This document shows, in pieces, positions 35,091 to 47,094 of a stretch of DNA of 64,000 bases. Origin of the DNA: Istiophorus platypterus (Eukaryota > Chordata > Actinopteri > Istiophoriformes > Istiophoridae). Below the pieces are notes generated by a model. The model was not told the origin of the DNA. It did not search any database and saw only the letters and a program-made list of their open reading frames with translations. Numbering within the stretch: position 1 is the stretch's first letter; the number at the start of each line of letters is the position of its first letter. A program made the position numbers and the translations under genes. Location of the stretch: assembly GCA_016859345.1 (NCBI GenBank), contig CM029124.1, positions 11,603,980-11,667,979 on the forward strand, written 5' to 3'.

Positions 35091-38000
35091 GTCAGTGTCC
35101 GCATAGATGAACTGTGATCATCTCACACATGAATAAGGAATAGATATTATTCTGAACTGGATGGATGGTGGGATGGATGGATGGATGGATAATGTTCCGG
35201 CTGTGTTTACATTTTCAGTCAGACAGTTTTAACACTATTCAGAGTGATAGCTTTTTGTAAGTAATGGATTCGGAGATGTTTTGTTTTTTTTGTTTTTTTT
35301 TTTAAATATCCAGACCCCTGTATTTCACAAGCAGACTGTGGATTCAACCACATCACTCTAAAAGCTTTGTCAACTGGCCCCTCTACACTCCAGTTTGCAA
35401 AATGGATTTCATGTGTGACTAGTCACCGCCACAAATGAGTGTTTACTACCCTGCCTTACCAGAGCAGATGATGCATTAAACATCAAGCTAGGCCTTAAGC
35501 CATGCAATATGACCACCATTTGTCAGGGTCCTTTACATGAAATGCGATAAAAGGCAAAAAGCATACTCTCTTTTGTCTGTTTTAGCCCTAAGTGCTTGTT
35601 TCTGACTCTGTGTTGCCTATTAATCATTTACCAACCTTGCCTTTCTTGAATAATCCTTCTTCTGTCTTTTTGCCCCCCACCCCAACACCACCACCCCTAC
35701 TTCTCACTTTTCCCTGCCTTTTTTTCTTTTTTTCTCCCCCTTTCCCCTCTCCTCACAAGCTTATCTTACTGGTGAGGAGAGCTGTTCTGTTTTGACTGAC
35801 AGCGTCTACGGTCCTGTAATGTAATATTCATAATGTGTCACATAGTAAAACATCAATTTGAGCGTGATGCAGATTTCATGTCTGACAAGGTTAGGCTGTA
35901 TGCAGGTCGTGACAGCATTGGCCTTGGGCAATAAATACCCAGCCCAGTGCCTCGGGAGCTCATGGTCTCTCAAGTGAAATACTCGGGTGCGTTGCATTGG
36001 AGCCCCAATTAGTGCAATGACATAGAAACATAGTATTCATTCACAGAGTATTGTGTAGTTCCGGGGAGGTTAAATGTTGTCCTGTTCTTAGCCGACCATA
36101 CGTACACTCAGTGGCCATTCCTAGTACTACAATAACAAAAGAGTTCAGGGCTGTAACATTATAGGTGCACAGTGGTTACTGATTATGCGGCATTGTGCTT
36201 TTATGACACTGTCTTCTCAGAAATCTGTCTATTTGAGAAAGCCAGAAATGCCGTGACAACTTTTATGACTCAACCTCTGTCTTTTCTCTCTGCCTCACTG
36301 ATGGATAAAGATTAACAAACTTTTATATGACATATTAACGACTTATCCTGAGAAAAATTATCAGTTTGTTCAATCTCCTTTTTTGCAGATCAAAGAGCTA
36401 AAGCCAAAAGTGCCTCATCCACCAGCTGTACTTTTTGTTCACTCAACGTTTTTGTCTAAATGCCATGAGTTCAGCTGCATTACACTAATAGTCAGTATCT
36501 AAGAAATATTAATTTTTGAAATTTAATTATGTTGTTGTCCACAGTTGTTATACTAAGTTTAATGATTGTTCGGTAACACTTAATTTCGTTGGTCCCATAG
36601 TTTCCTAATAACTTCTTAGAAAGGAATGCATATGTAACTATAATGAATTAGGAAGGTTCCTGGAAAAGATTATGTAGTTTGGTAATAATTACAAGCACTA
36701 TAGAAGTGGGTTTCAGTTGAATATTCTTTCAAATGATTCTGGTTAACTATTAGTGAAACCTTCTTTTACCAGTGTATTCACTTTTTTCAAATAGAAATAG
36801 AATTACACAGATTATATTTATTTTTCTAAAAAAAAAAAAAAATTAAAGGGAAGTATTAGGAAATTAAAGGACTTGTAAAGCAAAACTTGGTCTGGTTTTC
36901 TCTGTATTTATTTTTTATTCGAATCAAGATAATCTATCCTTTATTAAACCTTTAGTCCACAGCAACCAACTCCAAGGGCAGCAAAAATCATATTGATGTC
37001 AACACATGTTTGGTTTAAAAAAAAAAAAAAAAAAGTGTATGAGTCTGTCTTTTCCCCAGTCATCTCTACTACCCCCCACCCTCCTGTGCTCTCTTATCCT
37101 CCCTTTGTGGTCGGGCTGAATCATTAATATCCCTGCTGGCTGACAGAGCCTTGTCATCTGCTCTGACCCTGTGATGGTAGGTTACCTATGGAGAATAACC
37201 TCTCTGCATGTCTCCCAAGGGCATCTTCACATTTCATCATGGAAATTCCCTGAACAACGTCTTTTACAAGTAGGCAGGCACAGGATGGGAATGGTGCCTA
37301 CGTTTGAGTGCCTCTGCTCTCATCGGCAAATGAGCACTTATTTGTTGCTAGTAGCATGTTATTTTACATTTTAACATAGCATATAATAAGTCACTTAGGC
37401 CCATGTGATATATTAAGTGTTGCTATCATTTGTTTTCTTTTTCCTGTTAAACACTCATGTTGTTTTATGCTTCTTTCAAATTATATTATATTTTTTTCTT
37501 GCATAATTTTCCACTGAGATATTTATTGTTCCTTGTCAGTCTAAACGTGATCCCTGCATCCCTTCCTTATAATCCTCAGGTGTTGAAAACTTGACACAGG
37601 CTTTGCCATCTCCCCTCATCCCCATTGCCATCATCAATTTGTCAGGGCTCTTTGCGCACAGGTCTTGTCTGCGTGCATATGCCTCCGTCCTTTCTCACCC
37701 TCCACTTAGGTGCTGCATGCATGTCCTTTTTGGCCACCAGCTCAGCCCTGACATACTGTTTCCTCTACCCCGGCCCGCCTGTGAAAGGATCTGTTGTCAT
37801 CTATGTATTCCAACCATTATCTTTTGACATTTCTCTCCCTCCCAATGAAAGACAGAGTGTGTCTGAAAGCTTAAAGAGATATCTGTGATGCTACCAGAAT
37901 GACAGCTCTGGCAGACGGCTTGTATCTCCTTTCGTGCTATTTATATGTCGTACTTATTCTTATCAGCTTTGAAGGTTATTACATACAAGAAAATATCACC

Positions 38001-38222
38001 ATTAAATCTGCATCACCATTAAATCTCCCTAAACATGGCTTCTTTTTTTTCAAGTTTTGTTGATGCGCACATTTACATATTAGAATTGTTTGATTAGTAT
38101 GTCAAAGTTTACACTTTTCCTTAGATTCTCAGTTAGTCTCTTTGTCAAAATGGTGGCCTTCAAGGAGACCTCTTACAGCAGCAGTATGGTATAGTTTAAG
38201 CTAGATTGTCATTTTCTTGCAG
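35091..38222 (+). other. lrmda: lrmda intron B-C, ordinary GT-AG type
   Basis: This 3132-bp U2-type intron has donor AG|GTCAGT and acceptor TTTTCTTGCAG. It interrupts an Arg codon (AG|G). It contains a (GGAT)n tract at 35159-35190, several A or T runs (36826-36842, 37017-37034) and, near 36571-36720, CGGTAACACTTAATTT followed by a diffuse AT-rich stretch that could be a very old transposon relic. No nested gene is evident. Confidence 0.85.
35159..35190. repeat. (GGAT)n tetranucleotide repeat
   Basis: About eight GGAT units with one GGTGG interruption. Confidence 0.93.
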
Positions 38223-38349
38223 GTACTTCGTTCTGCACAAATTGCCCCAGCTGAAGTTCCTGGACACCAGGAAAGTAACCAAAAAAGAAGTGATGGAGGC
38301 ACAGGCAAGAGGAGCATTCATGAAAGTGGTCAAACCCAAGCCAGAAGCT
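38223..38349 (+). CDS. lrmda: lrmda internal exon C: LRR cap and basic tail
   Basis: This 127-bp exon supplies the last base of the split Arg codon and then 42 codons ending at GAA GCT, followed by a perfect GTAAGT donor (phase 0). The segment YFVLHKLPQLKFLD completes the LRR cap. It is followed by a basic stretch with TKKEVMEAQARG and FMKVVKPKPEA, which resembles the corresponding part of LRMDA. The family's C-terminal tail (an aromatic, glycine-containing stretch) is not encoded here. It must come from later exons, which I could not find before 64000. Across exons A to C, 131 codons are continuous without a stop. Confidence 0.93.
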
Positions 38350-40667
38350 GTAAGTTAAGCTGGGTTTGTGTCTTGTTTTTTGGGGTTTTTTTTCATACAC
38401 TGTTTAATTTGTTGTCCCTCTGAAGTCTCGAGTGGATTTTTCAATTTCACTCCTTTCTTCCCTTTTCCATTTTCCTTTATCCTTCCTTTCATCCCTCTCT
38501 TCTCTTTTCTTTATCCTTCCTTACTTGCTGTGCAGGCTTGACTGTCAGTTATTCTCTACAGAGGCCCTACTACCGTCGCCCCTTTGAAAAGTGGTCTCTA
38601 TTCAGTATCACTTAAAGTGTACATGTGTACATGTGTGAGTGCGTGAGTGTGTAAATGTGTGTAACCGTGGCCTGACCTGATTCCGTATGCATGAGCCCAG
38701 ATCAAAGACGACGGGCGGCTGTCCGGTTGCAGTTGTTATGCCAAGTGTGACATGGCTGGCGATTGGAGTGACAGCTCACGTACATGCCGCTCACAATCGC
38801 TTAATTATCCCGAGCTCATGCACTTATTCCCCCTCTCTTGTTTTGGGCCACACAGACTAATTAGAGTGTGGGAGGTTTATAGATATACCCACTTCACCCC
38901 CTTTTCAACCCCTTTTTTCCCCCTTTTTTAATACCCCTCTGATAATGCAATATAAATGATCGGCTTAAGCCTAGGTTTTATTTCATGTAATTGTAAGGTC
39001 ATGAAATATTTACTGTTTGGATTAGCTAAACTTTGTCATTTCAAGATCTCTGGGGCTCCGACGGTGAGCCTGGGAGGTAAAAATGGATCCAGACTAGCGA
39101 GAGCGAAGGTATCCAGTGACAAATCGGAAGTATGTGAGGCGATGTCGGGTTTAAAAGTGCACAAGGAAAACAAAATGTTTATTGTTTGAGACAATCATCT
39201 TATATAGTGTACTCTTTTAGTGTCAGTTCATGCCATGCTTTGTTCTTGATTCTTCATGCAAGTGGCAAGTGAGAAAGCAAAACATTGAAATAATTTAACC
39301 TCAGTCTGGCATGTTTGGTAGATGGAGAGAAGAGGAATGAAAACACTGTTCATCCACTTTATATAAAAAGAAACTAAGGACCTCTACAATGCTTTTTGGC
39401 AAGGTAAAGTCACTTTATAAGATTTTATTTACATAGCTTGTCAGTGAAAAAGAAATGTTTGCCTGTGTCGCCAAAGCCTTAGATAAAAGGAGAGATAATC
39501 ACTGATTCTAGCTGACATGATGTGTGTGTTTTTGTGTCTTTGTGTCTTTGAACCTGCTGTATATAATTATTTATTCCCTATGCAAATAAAAGGTTACAGC
39601 TTTGATGAAAATGCGTCTACCTCCCATGGCAAGCAGTTTTTCATGCGCCTGAACATGCTGTCCTATCCACAGATCCACAGTTCCTTATTAGCGGTGTTTC
39701 AGTGAGTCTACGAAATGAGGAGAGTTTCTGCCTGGACGTGGTAGCCCTGCGATGTCACAGCACAGCCGTGTATTCCTGAACATTTGTTTTGAGTTAGATG
39801 AGACATGATGTGTCAACTATCACAAACTTGATGAGCCATGAGTACCTCCCGGCCCTAATTGTCCACATCATCAGAGTGATTGCGAGCTGACCAATAGTGC
39901 GGGCCACCAATTAGTGAAATGCCTGCAACAGAACAGGAAAGCAAGGAGAAATTATGGCATAATTAGATATTTGTGTTTGCTATTATGTCTGATACAGCGG
40001 GGTGTTGCTCATAACAGTGGCTCGTGGTACAGTGTCTGCCATTTGCTTCATTACAAAGGATGGTAATTAGCTGTCTCGCTGTCGCTTGTGCTACCATTTG
40101 AGTCTCAATTAGTGCAAGTATCTGGGGAGGGGAATACTGGACCACAGACGTGATGTAAAAGATTTATTTGTGGAATAATTTGACTTTGGGTGTGTCTATT
40201 AAAGTTTTTTTTTTTGTTCCGCATACAGTTATTTTTCCTCTAAGACCTGAAATGTCAAATCTCCTTCCTACTGTTTACACTAGATAAATCGAAACCATAG
40301 TAACAGAAGCAACTACTGTGATGCATCCTCACTCGTGACAGCATAAATCAGAAGAAAAAGCTCCTCTATCAGATCATTCCCACTGCATGATGTATGTATT
40401 GGAATAGTTAATGGGTGTACTATGAAAGAGACAGTGCTGAACTCTGAAGACCTCTCTCGAGTCATAACGGAGTGGATTGTGACCACAGTTTAAACTCCTT
40501 TTCAATCATGCCATTATGGCATGGCACCGAGCGACGCCACATGGTTCTGATAAAGCAGTTACGGTCTTTAGCAGAATCCGAACACCATAACCTCTCATAC
40601 ATTTCCAGTATTTTCCGTGTTGCCTAAATCACAACCAGACAGTCATTGGTTGGTTGTTTGCGGGATC

Positions 40668-40691
40668 ACACACACACACAAACACACACAA
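40668..40691. repeat. (CA)n microsatellite, short
   Basis: Ten or eleven CA units with one AA interruption. Confidence 0.9.
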
Positions 40692-41489
40692 AAGCCTCTG
40701 GTGAGATCTGTGAGTGCAAAATTAACAAAAATGTTGTATCCAATAGAAAAATATATATCTTTATGTCAGAGTTTCAATCCTTCGCTGCAAATACAAAAAT
40801 TTTGACAAAAAAAAAGAAAAAGGATTTTACTTAATAAAATAGCCATGTTCGTAAATTGTAGACAATTTCGTCGCCTCTCTAACTGTTCCTGTTTGTCTTT
40901 ATGCACTCGTAGGTATGACACTAAGTGAGTGACAATGAGCTGTCTCTGACTTGTCTGTGTATTTTGGTGATCGCCTCAAGCAGTGAAGGGGGGTAATTTT
41001 CTCTTTTAGGTTTTTGTTATATTTCATTTCTGAGTGGAAAGGACATGTTGGACAGAAACAGAGGCAAAATGACAAAAGAGGGAAAGAGAGCGAGAGAGAG
41101 AGAAAATTATAAATACCTTAAGTAAACAAAAAAAAACACGTTTGTTACTTTTGAAGTTTTTTTTCTCAAAACCACAACACCAAGCAGAATCAGAGTGGGA
41201 AAGCCTTGAGCTGTATTTTGGGAAATTGGGCGTGTTGGAATGCTATAATGTGATAATTCTCTTTAAGGACTTAGAGGTCATGGAATGAAATGGCGTTAAA
41301 CCACGTAGAGCCATTTGGACTGTGTTGGGCTGCTTTCGGAAAATACATGTGGTACATCTTGGCTCGGTTCCTCCACCTCCCTCAACTCTGCCACGGAGCC
41401 CAAATTATGCTGTCGAACCCTTGGGTTAAACTGGCCATGTCTATCAAAACACTGTGACAGCACATTTTGTTTTCAGATCCCAGGCACTG

Positions 41490-41493
<4 letters not shown>

Positions 41494-41525
<32 letters not shown>
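41494..41525. repeat. Poly-A tract (32 A)
   Basis: Thirty-two consecutive A residues. There is no polyadenylation signal upstream, no spliced-mRNA-like sequence and no visible target-site duplication, so it is called a homopolymer and not a retrogene tail. The neighbouring T run at 42045-42062 is similar in kind. Confidence 0.9.
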
Positions 41526-41527
<2 letters not shown>

Positions 41528-44500
41528 GCGTAGCAAATTTAACCAGTAGAATAACATTTACTCCTTGCCACATGTTTAAGAGTGTTGCACAGTGAATGAA
41601 GTAACTCCATGGTCCACCTCACTAAGCACAGCTTGGTAGCTACGTCAGCGGGTATAAATGTTCCTCGGATGTCACTTAGATTTTGCCTGGACCAAGTATT
41701 TGACTTGATTTTCTAGCATGAACACATTTTTTTTTTTCCCCACATCCTTCTGCGTGTAATGTAAAGCAGACTGCATTGCAGGTCGGCCCGAGCCAACTCC
41801 AGGGTCCCGTGAGTCTCTGCACACAGGGTAACGGTTCTTCAAGGGAATTGACAGTGACAGAGCCAGGAAAGTCCTCAAGTGGATCTTTTCAGTTCTGTTT
41901 TTTCATCCCCAGACACTAACCTGTTTTACTCAACAGCAGACAGCAGTTCATTTTAAGTTTGCACTGAGGGGAGCAGTCCAAATCTAAGATAGACTGCATG
42001 GTTTTAGACCCATGATTGTGCATTATGTGATGCATGATTGTGGCTTTTTTTTTTTTTTTTTTGCAGTACTACTCTGGAAAAAGAGGAGGCATTCTGCTAT
42101 ATGTTGGTGGTTTTGCTTCCTCTTCAAGTCTCAAATGTAGCCTGTAAAGTATGTTGCCACGTTTATCTCTGTGCTAGAGAGTTATGAGTTCCCCGAAGCT
42201 CTCAAACATAACAAACAGCATGCAATATAGCACTTTGTGAATGTGCCTTCAGTGGGTTAGCTGAATCATTTTACTGAACAAATGCATCCTCAGAGAAAAC
42301 TCAAGAATATGGTTCTCAACAGGGGAAGGAAATATAAACCAACAGATTGCTTTGGAAGCAGGTTTATTACCACTCTTCGCTCTGCTAGATTCTTTATTTG
42401 CACCAGCTATTATACATACAGAACCCTGATTTGTCACCTGTCTTTCATGACACATTCCTGAATCAATATGTATGTAACAGGAGGTCGACTAAGGACATGG
42501 ATATGGATTGAATAAGAGTTGTGGGCAGAATGTAACCCCTCTGAGTGCCTGTCTGCTTTATGTTTGGACAAATAAACCCGCTGACAGAGTGTGGTGTGCT
42601 TGCTTTCAAATTATGTTATTTTCCTCCGTCTTACATAATGTCTTATTATCTGTTAATTACATCAGTCGAGGGACTGCTGTTCTCCATCTTTTAATGGCAT
42701 CATGTCCTAAATATTATAACAGAAAACAGCTGTTTATAATTGTTCAGACGTGTTTAGTTTGTATGATAAACGATTACGCTTTGTGTTTGTGTCAGATATG
42801 TCCAGGGAGCCACATGATCATTCTCTCAGGTATGTGTACTTGTCTGTCAAGTATGCCTCCATGTTTGTATTTCTCTGTAAATGAGTGCTGAAGTATGAGC
42901 CTTTCCAGTGTTTGGACCAGCACGACAGGCCTAGCACTGAGCACTCTGGCAGCCTAAACTGAGAGGTCACACAGGGGTTATAAGCCAGGAAAACAACAGC
43001 AATTAGAGGGAGTGACTCACACTGTCCACATAAATCATCCAGGCCCTGAATATCATAAACAGACTATAAAACTTTTAAGCACAATTAATTGTAAGTAATA
43101 GTGCCAAGATTGATTTATTGCCTCTTTCAAAGCCTGGAGACATAGGGTGCGTGACCTGAGTGTCACGTCACTCTTGCAGGCGAAAATGATAGATGTATTA
43201 TTCATTTTTGGCTAAACGCAGAGCATAAAAACAAACATGTGTTTTTGTAAAGGCTTTTATGAGGCGCTGAAGTGGCCGTGTTGCATTAACTGATTTTCCT
43301 CTCCTTCTTCTGGCATCCAGTACAGAGAAAGAGCGCCTCTGTGGTGAAGCATTTGTTGTTCCGATGTCTCTTGTGTTTAGCAGTGGAGTTTGAGGCCTGT
43401 CAGAAAACAGGCCAAGGCTGGCCAACAATAATGAGATGTCTCCCTCTCCCATTTTGACATAAAGTTTTCATAAACTTTGACAAATCATGCGATCATTCAC
43501 GTAACATTTCTCTTTTTTCAACTTTAAATTGTACGTCTTTGTTAGGTTTTTATTAGCCTAATAATACTGGGATTGGCAAGCTATAAAGCTTTTGCTTTTT
43601 ACACATACTGTTCCAAGTAGATCCTTTATATGCCTTTGGGAAGGGCCAAGTTTTTACAGTAATTTCATTGTTTTCAAAGTTCCATTTAGACACAGAAAAC
43701 TGCAGGGAAATAACACACTTTCTCCTTCCAGTATCACTGAACACTTGTAATTTTTTTAGACATCTGTAAAGTAAATTTTGCACATAGCCCAAAATCTCAA
43801 AGTCATTATTTTCTTCTATAAAACTGAGCCTTCTTTCTTTGTACGCCAAGGGGCTGCAAAAAGGCACAATCCCTGTGTATGTACTGTAGCAACAATATTA
43901 TAACCACTCAGGCATCCCTTCAATTGCACTTCTTATCAAATGTTGCTTTTAGCTATTACATAGTGCAGCGTCCCAGTGTGTTGGCCTATCAGTCCAATCA
44001 GAGCTAATCCTCCCTGTTGGTCTCTTTGGTGACAGGATGATGCTGCTACTCTAATGAGAGACAGCTGGCTTTGTATTTTCTCCTACCTCCTACCCCACCG
44101 GGTGTTTCCACAGAACTGTGCCAAACTTTAAATCTCTCAAAGAGATCAGTTATTTCTTGGCCTGTCTCTTTTAGTTGATGTTGACACTACACATTAATCA
44201 CTGTTACAGCCCTCGCATTTATAGTTTACTTTGAAGTTGATTGTCATGTGTGCCCACTCTAGGCAGCTTTGCATTAATTCACATTCAGATTTTTATCAGA
44301 TAATTCAAGTAAAGTTGTTGTTGTTTATGACATGCAGATGTTGATATGCTATTAAAAAAGTTAATGAATGTTAGATCTTCAAATCTTTGCCAGATGAGGT
44401 GGATACAAAAGCATCAAATTTGTTTATAATTCACCATAGGGACCAAAAGTGAAAGTTTTTGATTAATTTGTGTGATACAATAACTGTTTTTCTCCTTAAA

Positions 44501-44959
44501 TATGCACAAACATGGTTCCATTGGTCTTCTCCCACCCACAGTGCGCATGATCATTTGAGCTTTAATCCATTATACCAGTTGTGTCTGTTCTTCTGTGCAG
44601 TGTTAATGGAGATGGAGTCTTCTTTCAGCAGCAGCGACTTTGAGAGTCTGCAACAGAGGACAGAGCCAGAACTGAAAGTCCCTCCACTGAAGTTTGTGCT
44701 TACACAGGCCTTATTCGTGGTTTTTAGAGCTTGTCAGACATGTCAAGCGCAGGCTAGAAAAAGTATATTGTTTCCAGCCACTTGGATTCCTTTCCCCCTG
44801 ACATCTGCCACTCTGCCGAGATGATAAATTCTTGCCTCATTAAGCGTGGGTGTGGGATTACAGGCTGACAACACATTAATCACTGAGCTGGGTGGCAGCA
44901 GCCCCACACCAGCTACAGGCATTGTTAACCAAACTTTTCTAATGTGTCACTCTCCTCCC

Positions 44960-45006
44960 TGACAGCCCATAATCAATCATCCTGATTGGCAGGGCTGATA
45001 GATTAC
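44960..45006. promoter_or_regulatory. Candidate PBX/HOX-MEIS composite site
   Basis: TGACAG (44960-44965, MEIS/PREP type) lies 6 bases from ATCAATCA (44972-44979), the reverse complement of the PBX-HOX octamer TGATTGAT. TGATTGG (44983-44989), which contains a reversed CCAAT box, and CTGATAGATTA follow. The tight spacing fits a composite site, but no conservation data are available. Confidence 0.25.
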
Positions 45007-47019
45007 ACTATTTATATTTTGTGTAATGAAAGCTAGCGTTTCCACCTACTGTCATTGTCGAGACGATGATAGGCCACACCGTCCGGCTGAATGGGAACAC
45101 ATACAAAAAGAGGCAGAGAGAAAAGAAAGGGTAGGCAGACCTTGGCGCTGCATTGTGAACTTTAAAACAGACACTGTTGAGCTCAATGGTGTTAGCGGAG
45201 GGAGGGGGTATTCTACAAGTCTGTATTGTCCCTCTTGCACGGTATAGCTTAAAGGCAGTCTTCACACCATCACTGAGCTATTGTTATCTCTGTTGATATC
45301 AGTGGCAGGCCGTGCTCTCACAGGTAAAACTATGCTTTGTCTGTGGTGGGATTCAGTTTCTCCGTGACCCCGCTGGTGAGGTGAGGTTTTGTTGTCAGAG
45401 CCTCTTTTCTGACAGAAAGTGAATGATTTACACATGTATAACAACAAAATGACAGGACACCATATACAGTACTTGTGTGTGTGTACTTTTGCAGAGGTTG
45501 GTAGGATAATGGATTTCACTGTTTACTTGCTAAGAGCTTTAGAACTATGTTACATCGCTTTACAACCCCCCTGGCAGTAATTCTTTGCATGGGAACTTGT
45601 GGATGAAATGACACACTGCTGGTAGCCTTCAAACATAATAAGGTTATGTTTCTTTTTTGTTCATTTTCAGCAGTATATCTTTGTCTGGAATTAGAGATGT
45701 CCTCAGCACACTGAGAGAGGATATTGAATATGAGCTCTTAGTTGAGAGGCTGCCAAGCATTTGGAGAAAAGAGGAGAGGAAAAAAAAACACAGTCCATCA
45801 TGTTTTTGACAGGCAGTAAATCTGAGACTTTCCTTATGAGACAGTGTGCTGTCAAGAAATTAGTTAACTAGACCATATTACGGAGAGCCAGGTAATTTAC
45901 CCTCAGAGATGCAATCGCAAATAACTAGCAGGAGGCCGCATCCCTGACCTGACATTGCTTTGTGTATAATGCAAAATCTAGTGACATGCTCAATGGGTTT
46001 TGTCAGCTGCAGGATTGAATTCTCTGCCTACTGCGTCTCAGTTTGGAGCATGCTGGTCAATTATTTCTGAGGCTGTCAGTGCGTAGGGAGACACTGTTAT
46101 TTAGTATGTGTTAACTTGGCATCATTAAGACACTTGCCTGACAGAGAATAGCACACCTGAATGTTATTTATTTTGATTCCCCGACAGGGGTAACCTTCAA
46201 ACACGTTGACCTCTCCCTATTTTGCGTTTTGTGAAATCCCTCTCGGTCCATTAGAAACAGGAGCTGTCGAGACAGTAGGGAATCAAATGACCGAGAGTTG
46301 TCTAATCTAGCACAGTAATGTGCAGGAGAAGCTTCCATTTGTTTGGACAGATTGCTCTGATCACATGGCAGCAATTCGGTGTCTATCCATGCTTGCGGAC
46401 TAGACATTGCTGTCCACACATAATCTTTAAAACATATATAGATATGTCATATTATCATAGATCTGTGTTTTTGCACACAGTATTGAACATTCACAAATTG
46501 ATACAGTGGTTTTATGCTGCATGTCTTTTTTTAAGTGGTCCCTGAACAGAAACACTGACAATACAACATTTTATCTTTGCATCGTGAAGAGACAGATTAA
46601 CTGCATGCACAGGTTATGATTCAGCAGTCCATTCTGAAAGGAATAGCTAATGGATATTTAAGAAAATTCCATTTTCAGGGAGACTGGGATAGTCTGAGCT
46701 CCACAGTTAGAGCAGAGCAGACACTTATGCAGAAGTTTCATAAACTTTTCTCTAAAATCCTAATGATTTGTTTTGTTTTAGTCGAGTAATAGAAACAGTC
46801 AGGTTTGGACGTAACAAGTTTAAAATTTGAACTCTGTGAGAAAACGATAGTTACCATTCTACACTGCTCCTCCTCATCTTCCAACACCTCCACCACCAAC
46901 CACCTCTGGTGATGAATGGGAAACCTGATCGAGAAAAGCCTCAGCATCACCTCTGTACAGCAGGATGACATGATTAGGAGGTGACAGCTTCTGTAACAAC
47001 ATCTCTGCATTTATCTTTT

Positions 47020-47094
47020 CTGCTCTCTCTCTCTCCCTCACTCTCTGTGTCTCCCTCCCTCTTTCTCTCTGTCTGTCTGTCTGTCTGTCTGTCT
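47020..47094. repeat. (CT)n/(CTGT)n polypyrimidine repeat
   Basis: CT-rich DNA leading into about six (TGTC) tetranucleotide units at 47070-47094. Confidence 0.9.

Noticed and set aside
41200..41525. Processed retrogene ending in the 32-A tract
   Set aside because: No coding similarity upstream, no AATAAA near the tract and no flanking duplication.
42798..42831. Possible 34-bp microexon (…GTGTCAG|ATATGTCC…CTCTCAG|GTATGT)
   Set aside because: The flanking signals look fine, but the translation bears no resemblance to lrmda. A 34-bp insert would also shift the frame unless compensated.
44459..44824. Open frame with protein-like part (MEMESSFSSSDFESLQQR…) behind an acceptor-like TTCTTCTGTGCAG, considered as the next lrmda exon
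   Set aside because: Exon C ends in phase 0. From the acceptor, phase 0 reads TGT TAA and stops at once. The peptide in the other frame does not resemble the lrmda C-terminal tail, and no good donor follows. It could still belong to something else, but there is no support.
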